Source of the DNA: Paraescarpia echinospica
Lineage: Eukaryota > Annelida > Polychaeta > Sabellida > Siboglinidae
Assembly: GCA_020002185.1 (NCBI GenBank)
Contig: CM034543.1
Coordinates: 27,149,374-27,213,373 of the forward strand
DNA length: 64,000 nucleotides
Reading direction: 5' to 3'
The notes beneath the pieces are model-generated. The model was not told where the DNA came from. It searched no databases and saw only the letters and a list, made by a program, of their open reading frames with translations. Position 1 is the first letter of the stretch. Every line of letters begins with the position of its first letter. The translations under genes and the position numbers were made by a program. Below, in pieces: positions 60,836 to 64,000 of this stretch.

Positions 60836-61379
60836 TACATATTTGCTTGTTTATAAATATATATTGCACACCATAGCGTCACGGAATTCCCCACGTAAAT
60901 GGTCCTCTACGCAGTCACATAGGCCCTACACAGTACAATCGCATAGGGGTCTATGCACATGAAGCACACCCATGTACGCACGCACGAATGCACACACGCT
61001 CACACGCACACATATAATCAAAATGCAAACAAAACAAACATATTAAAACTATCAAAACTGAAAGCAGAATTTTAATCAGGTCTACTCATGACAGCAAGTT
61101 GTCCACAGCACTTTAGGATGCCCTAAACGTCCTACATGTCGGCCGTGAAAAGGGACAGCATCGACTGGTCGGGCACAAACTTGTTGCAGCAGATCTTGTG
61201 CCGCGACATGTACCCTCTTACATGGAGAGTCTTCTCCAGGGAATCCTGCCGCATCCGGTTCCGCAGCTTTGTTTTTACGACATTCTTTGTCGAGAAGACG
61301 CGCTCAACTGCGGCGTTGCTGAACGGCAGCGACAGGAGCGACAGTACGAAGCCACCTGAATATGCAAAATAAAATATAA

Positions 61380-61780
61380 ATTCATGGTTGTATGTAAAAT
61401 AAAACTCACAATTTTCTTCACTCTATGTTGTAATGCAACCTTCAAAATAATGAGATATATAAATAATACAATAGTGACCTTTATTAAATGATGTGCTTGA
61501 AATTATTGGTTGCTTACAAGAAATGGCCACGTTACAGTTGCACTGAGTAAAGATCAAACACATTTTTAGTTAATGCGAAGCGAACGAAAGAGGGACTATG
61601 ACTAAAATAATATATCACTGGTATCGATGCAACCATTAATATATTAATTAAAAAATTGCAACGTCAACAGTATTCACTTAGATGCTGGCAATCCTGCTCT
61701 CTAGAAGCATCTGTGTGGCTGACCACCTCCATCCAGAATTCCTCTGTGTCAGCCTCTTGCTGGTCGGTTCAGTTGACCGT
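61380..61780. other. Intron between hAT-like exons c and d
   Basis: AT-rich, no other feature recognised. Confidence 0.5.
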
Positions 61781-62215
61781 ACCTATCCGGGCCCACTGTT
61801 GCTCGAGATCTCCGACTCTGCCGCTGTAGAGCTTCAGGAATGAGAGGTCGGTGAGTCGCGACTTGAGTGGACTTAGAATGGTTGTCGGTGACAGGGATGC
61901 CAGGTTCTCTAGTAGCTGAACGTTACTAGGCAATCGCTGTCGCAGTTGCCTCAGTAGCTCCACCACGTAGTCGCGACACCGCTGCTTCGTGTCGTCCACC
62001 ATCGCAGCATCAAGGTTGCCTTCAGCCAGCAACATGTTGAACGCAACTCCGAAGTCGCACGCAGCAGTCGGAAGGTGGTTCCTGACATCATCGATCTGTA
62101 GAACAGACCAAGCAATGCATTCTAAAAGTCAGCTTTATATTCTACATTTCAAAGTGGGTGAATATTAATGAATTTAGATTTGCCTAAATATTTTATGTTT
62201 ACTTTTTTGCAGTTA

Positions 62216-62395
62216 TTGTACAACAATGCCCGTCACCTGACATGGCGTCTTGGTAGTTGACAGTCGTGATAGTAATATTTACCAAATGTTAGAAAACACA
62301 CGGCATAGTTACATAAACACCATAACGCATTATCAGATACTCGTTTTTTTTAATGACGATGGTCAAAGAGAATGTGAAGTTGCCGTCCATCGATA
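62216..62395 (+). repeat. Dispersed repeat R1, copy 2
   Basis: Partner of 10250-10440, located in the intron between hAT-like exons b and c. Shared blocks: AATGCCCGTCAC, CTTGGTAGTTGACA, CAAATGTTAGAAAA and GTGAAGTTGCCGT. Confidence 0.55.
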
Positions 62396-62969
62396 GGCCG
62401 TAGTCGTGATAGTGTAGAATTGTCAAATAACATTTGTTAGAATCTATATTTTGAGAAGATATAGACTGTCTTTCGTTCTATTCTATAGGGTCGTTGGATA
62501 ATCCCTGAAAGTTAATTTGGAGCTCGACCATGGTCGTCTAAGAGGAAAACGTTATCTTACCCGCGTACATACATACGCAAGCTTGAGTATAAGTATATAA
62601 GGTCTATCGCAATTAAGCAACAATGTAGGCATATCATAATAATTATGTTCATGACAAAAATACTTAGTCATGTAGTTACCTCATATTCCAGGAGAGCACT
62701 CAACCTGGGGAATGCACGGGGTTTCATAACTCGACCAAGCAAAGTACGCTTGGTACATGGTCATTAAGACGTTCATCAACTTCACAGCACTAGCTTTCTC
62801 GAGCTGAAACAGTTTGTTGACCCGGTTGATCTCGGTGACGATCGGCTGCAGGAAGACGAGGTACAGCTTGTTTACAGGATCGTTGTACATCTGGTACAGT
62901 AGTTCGGCCAAGTAGTTCCTGTCCTTCGCCAGCGGTGCATGTGCAACAATTAATTAATTATGATTACAA

Positions 62970-63020
62970 GAAAAACACTCGTACACGCACGCACGCACAC
63001 ACACACACGCGCGCACACTA
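62970..63020. repeat. (CACG)n/(CA)n microsatellite
   Basis: CACGCA and CACA units in the intron between hAT-like exons a and b. Confidence 0.95.
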
Positions 63021-63117
63021 TTTACGCATTATTATTATATGTAGGCCTGTGTGCGTATGTACGACACAGAGTGAAAAGTATGCAATGTATGTACGTGTAG
63101 GTGATTGTGTGTATAAC

Positions 63118-63212
63118 GTGTACATATATATGTATGCTTGTATTCATGCATGCATGTATGTGTGTATGTATGTATGTATGTAAGTATGTATGTATGTATG
63201 TATGAATGTATG
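63118..63212. repeat. (GTAT)n/(GCAT)n microsatellite
   Basis: Tetranucleotide units ATGT and ATGC, interrupted. Confidence 0.95.
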
Positions 63213-63640
63213 CATATATTAATTACTAATATTTTGGCTTTGTTTTATTAAGTTAGTTTATAGGACTAACCTGAAAGTGAAGTTTCAGCTCTGCGAACTG
63301 GTCCAGCACTCTCGTAACACAAGGGGTGATCGCCAACCACCTTGTACCGGACAGCTGAAGGATTTTCAACGGAGCGTCTCCCACATTGATGGCTGTTTAG
63401 ATCCGCTAATACTTCAATTGTCGCAACGTGCTGTGGCTAAAGTAGTTGTAAGTTTCAGCCACAAGGAACTCCAGATTGCGTGGCAACTTCTTCATGGCGT
63501 TGCAGCCGTCAGTGGCCAGGCCGACACACTTCTTTGGATCTAGATGGTAGCTGTTCCTCCAGGAATTCTTCTGTGATGGCTGCCGCTGTGCCACCTTCTA
63601 GGCTGACGATCGAGCCCTAGAAAAGTTGTCACCACCCTGC

Positions 63641-63866
63641 CTGCCTGTCTGTATGCCTGCCTGTATGCCTGTGTGCTGTATGTATATATATATATGATGC
63701 CTGCCTGCTGGTTGTATGTTTTTTCTTTGCCCCTATATGTGTCTGTGCCTCTCTGTTTCTTTTTTATTTTCTGTCTGCCTATCTGCCTGGATGTTTGTCT
63801 CTCTGTCTGTTTGCCAGCCTGGCTGCTTGGTGTATGTTTATTTGCCTATCTCTGCCTCAGTCTCTG

Positions 63867-63903
<37 letters not shown>

Positions 63904-63921
63904 CCCCTGTCTCCCTTCTCT

Positions 63922-64000
<79 letters not shown>
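63641..64000. repeat. CTGC/CTGT then (CT)n microsatellite to the window end
   Basis: Degenerate CTGCCTGT units grade into near-pure CT from about 63866. The window ends inside the tract. Confidence 0.97.

Larger units (their letters stand above)
61132..63640 (-). pseudogene. hAT-transposase-like gene with introns, disabled
   Basis: Minus-strand exons in order: a, about 63640-63271 (CVGLATDGCNAMKKL block, the conserved hAT catalytic-core region, and LSGTRWLAI), donor GTTAGT. b, 62923-62680 (LYLVFLQPIVTEINRVNKLFQ and GRVMKPRAF), donor GTAACT. c, 62095-61783 (IDDVRNHLP ... DLSFLKLYSG), acceptor TTCTACAG, donor GTACGG. d, 61355-61132 (LPFSNAAVERVFSTKNVV, the hAT dimerisation motif), acceptor CATATTCAG. 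Phases a-b (0), b-c (0) and c-d (1) agree, which supports real splicing. Defects: two in-frame stops and other frame changes in exon a and a one-base shift in exon b near 62760. It could be a decayed domesticated hAT gene or an intron-bearing transposon. Confidence 0.65.

Overview
The window is 64 kb of repeat-rich, intron-bearing animal DNA containing one 1,000-base assembly gap (3002-4001). Spliced genes, CR1, L2, RTE and Gypsy retroelements, hAT transposons, tRNA-derived SINEs and abundant CA/TG, CTGT and AT microsatellites point to a non-vertebrate metazoan, probably marine. I cannot name the phylum or species from sequence alone. Only a small fraction of the window encodes host protein.

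The best-supported host content is a cluster of three plus-strand genes of the membrane-associated progesterone receptor (MAPR/PGRMC, cytochrome b5-like) family. Gene A is join(13803..13935,16133..16279,16595..16632), gene B is join(22483..22615,25757..25903,27971..28005) and gene C is join(40902..41085,41779..41928,42768..42955). All three share a three-exon plan with phase-1 introns at homologous codons, so they are tandem duplicates. None has the N-terminal membrane helix of PGRMC1/2. Gene A has Cys where PGRMC1 has its heme-ligating Tyr, and it uses a GC-AG intron. Gene C ends in a lysine run plus a CaaX-type Cys-Asn-Ile-Leu, suggesting a prenyl anchor. A separate small membrane-protein gene is partly visible at 1806-2524 (two exons, incomplete).

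Layout: 1-5.4 kb holds the small membrane gene, microsatellites, the gap and a minisatellite. 5.4-9.4 kb is a nearly full-length but broken CR1-type LINE whose ORF1 carries a PHD-like finger and an SGNH esterase. 11.7-13.2 kb is an RTE-like LINE remnant. 13.8-28 kb holds MAPR genes A and B with repeats in their introns. 28-40 kb is mostly mobile DNA: LINE fragments, a 57-bp minisatellite, a broken hAT transposase, a MITE and a larger non-autonomous element. 40.9-43 kb is MAPR gene C. 44-51 kb holds a degenerate Gypsy element. 52.8-55.9 kb contains eight copies, in both orientations, of a 17-bp motif GCGTGTCCAGCGTCATC, which I cannot assign to a known family. 56.5-57.5 kb is a young 5'-truncated CR1 copy. 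57.8-60.5 kb holds weak minus-strand exon candidates. 61.1-63.6 kb is an intron-containing hAT-transposase-like pseudogene on the minus strand. The window ends in a CT microsatellite.

The three MAPR genes are the only loci that plausibly work together: small heme-binding proteins diversified in their heme ligand and membrane attachment. Everything else is mobile DNA, decayed mobile DNA or sequence without a recognisable signal.
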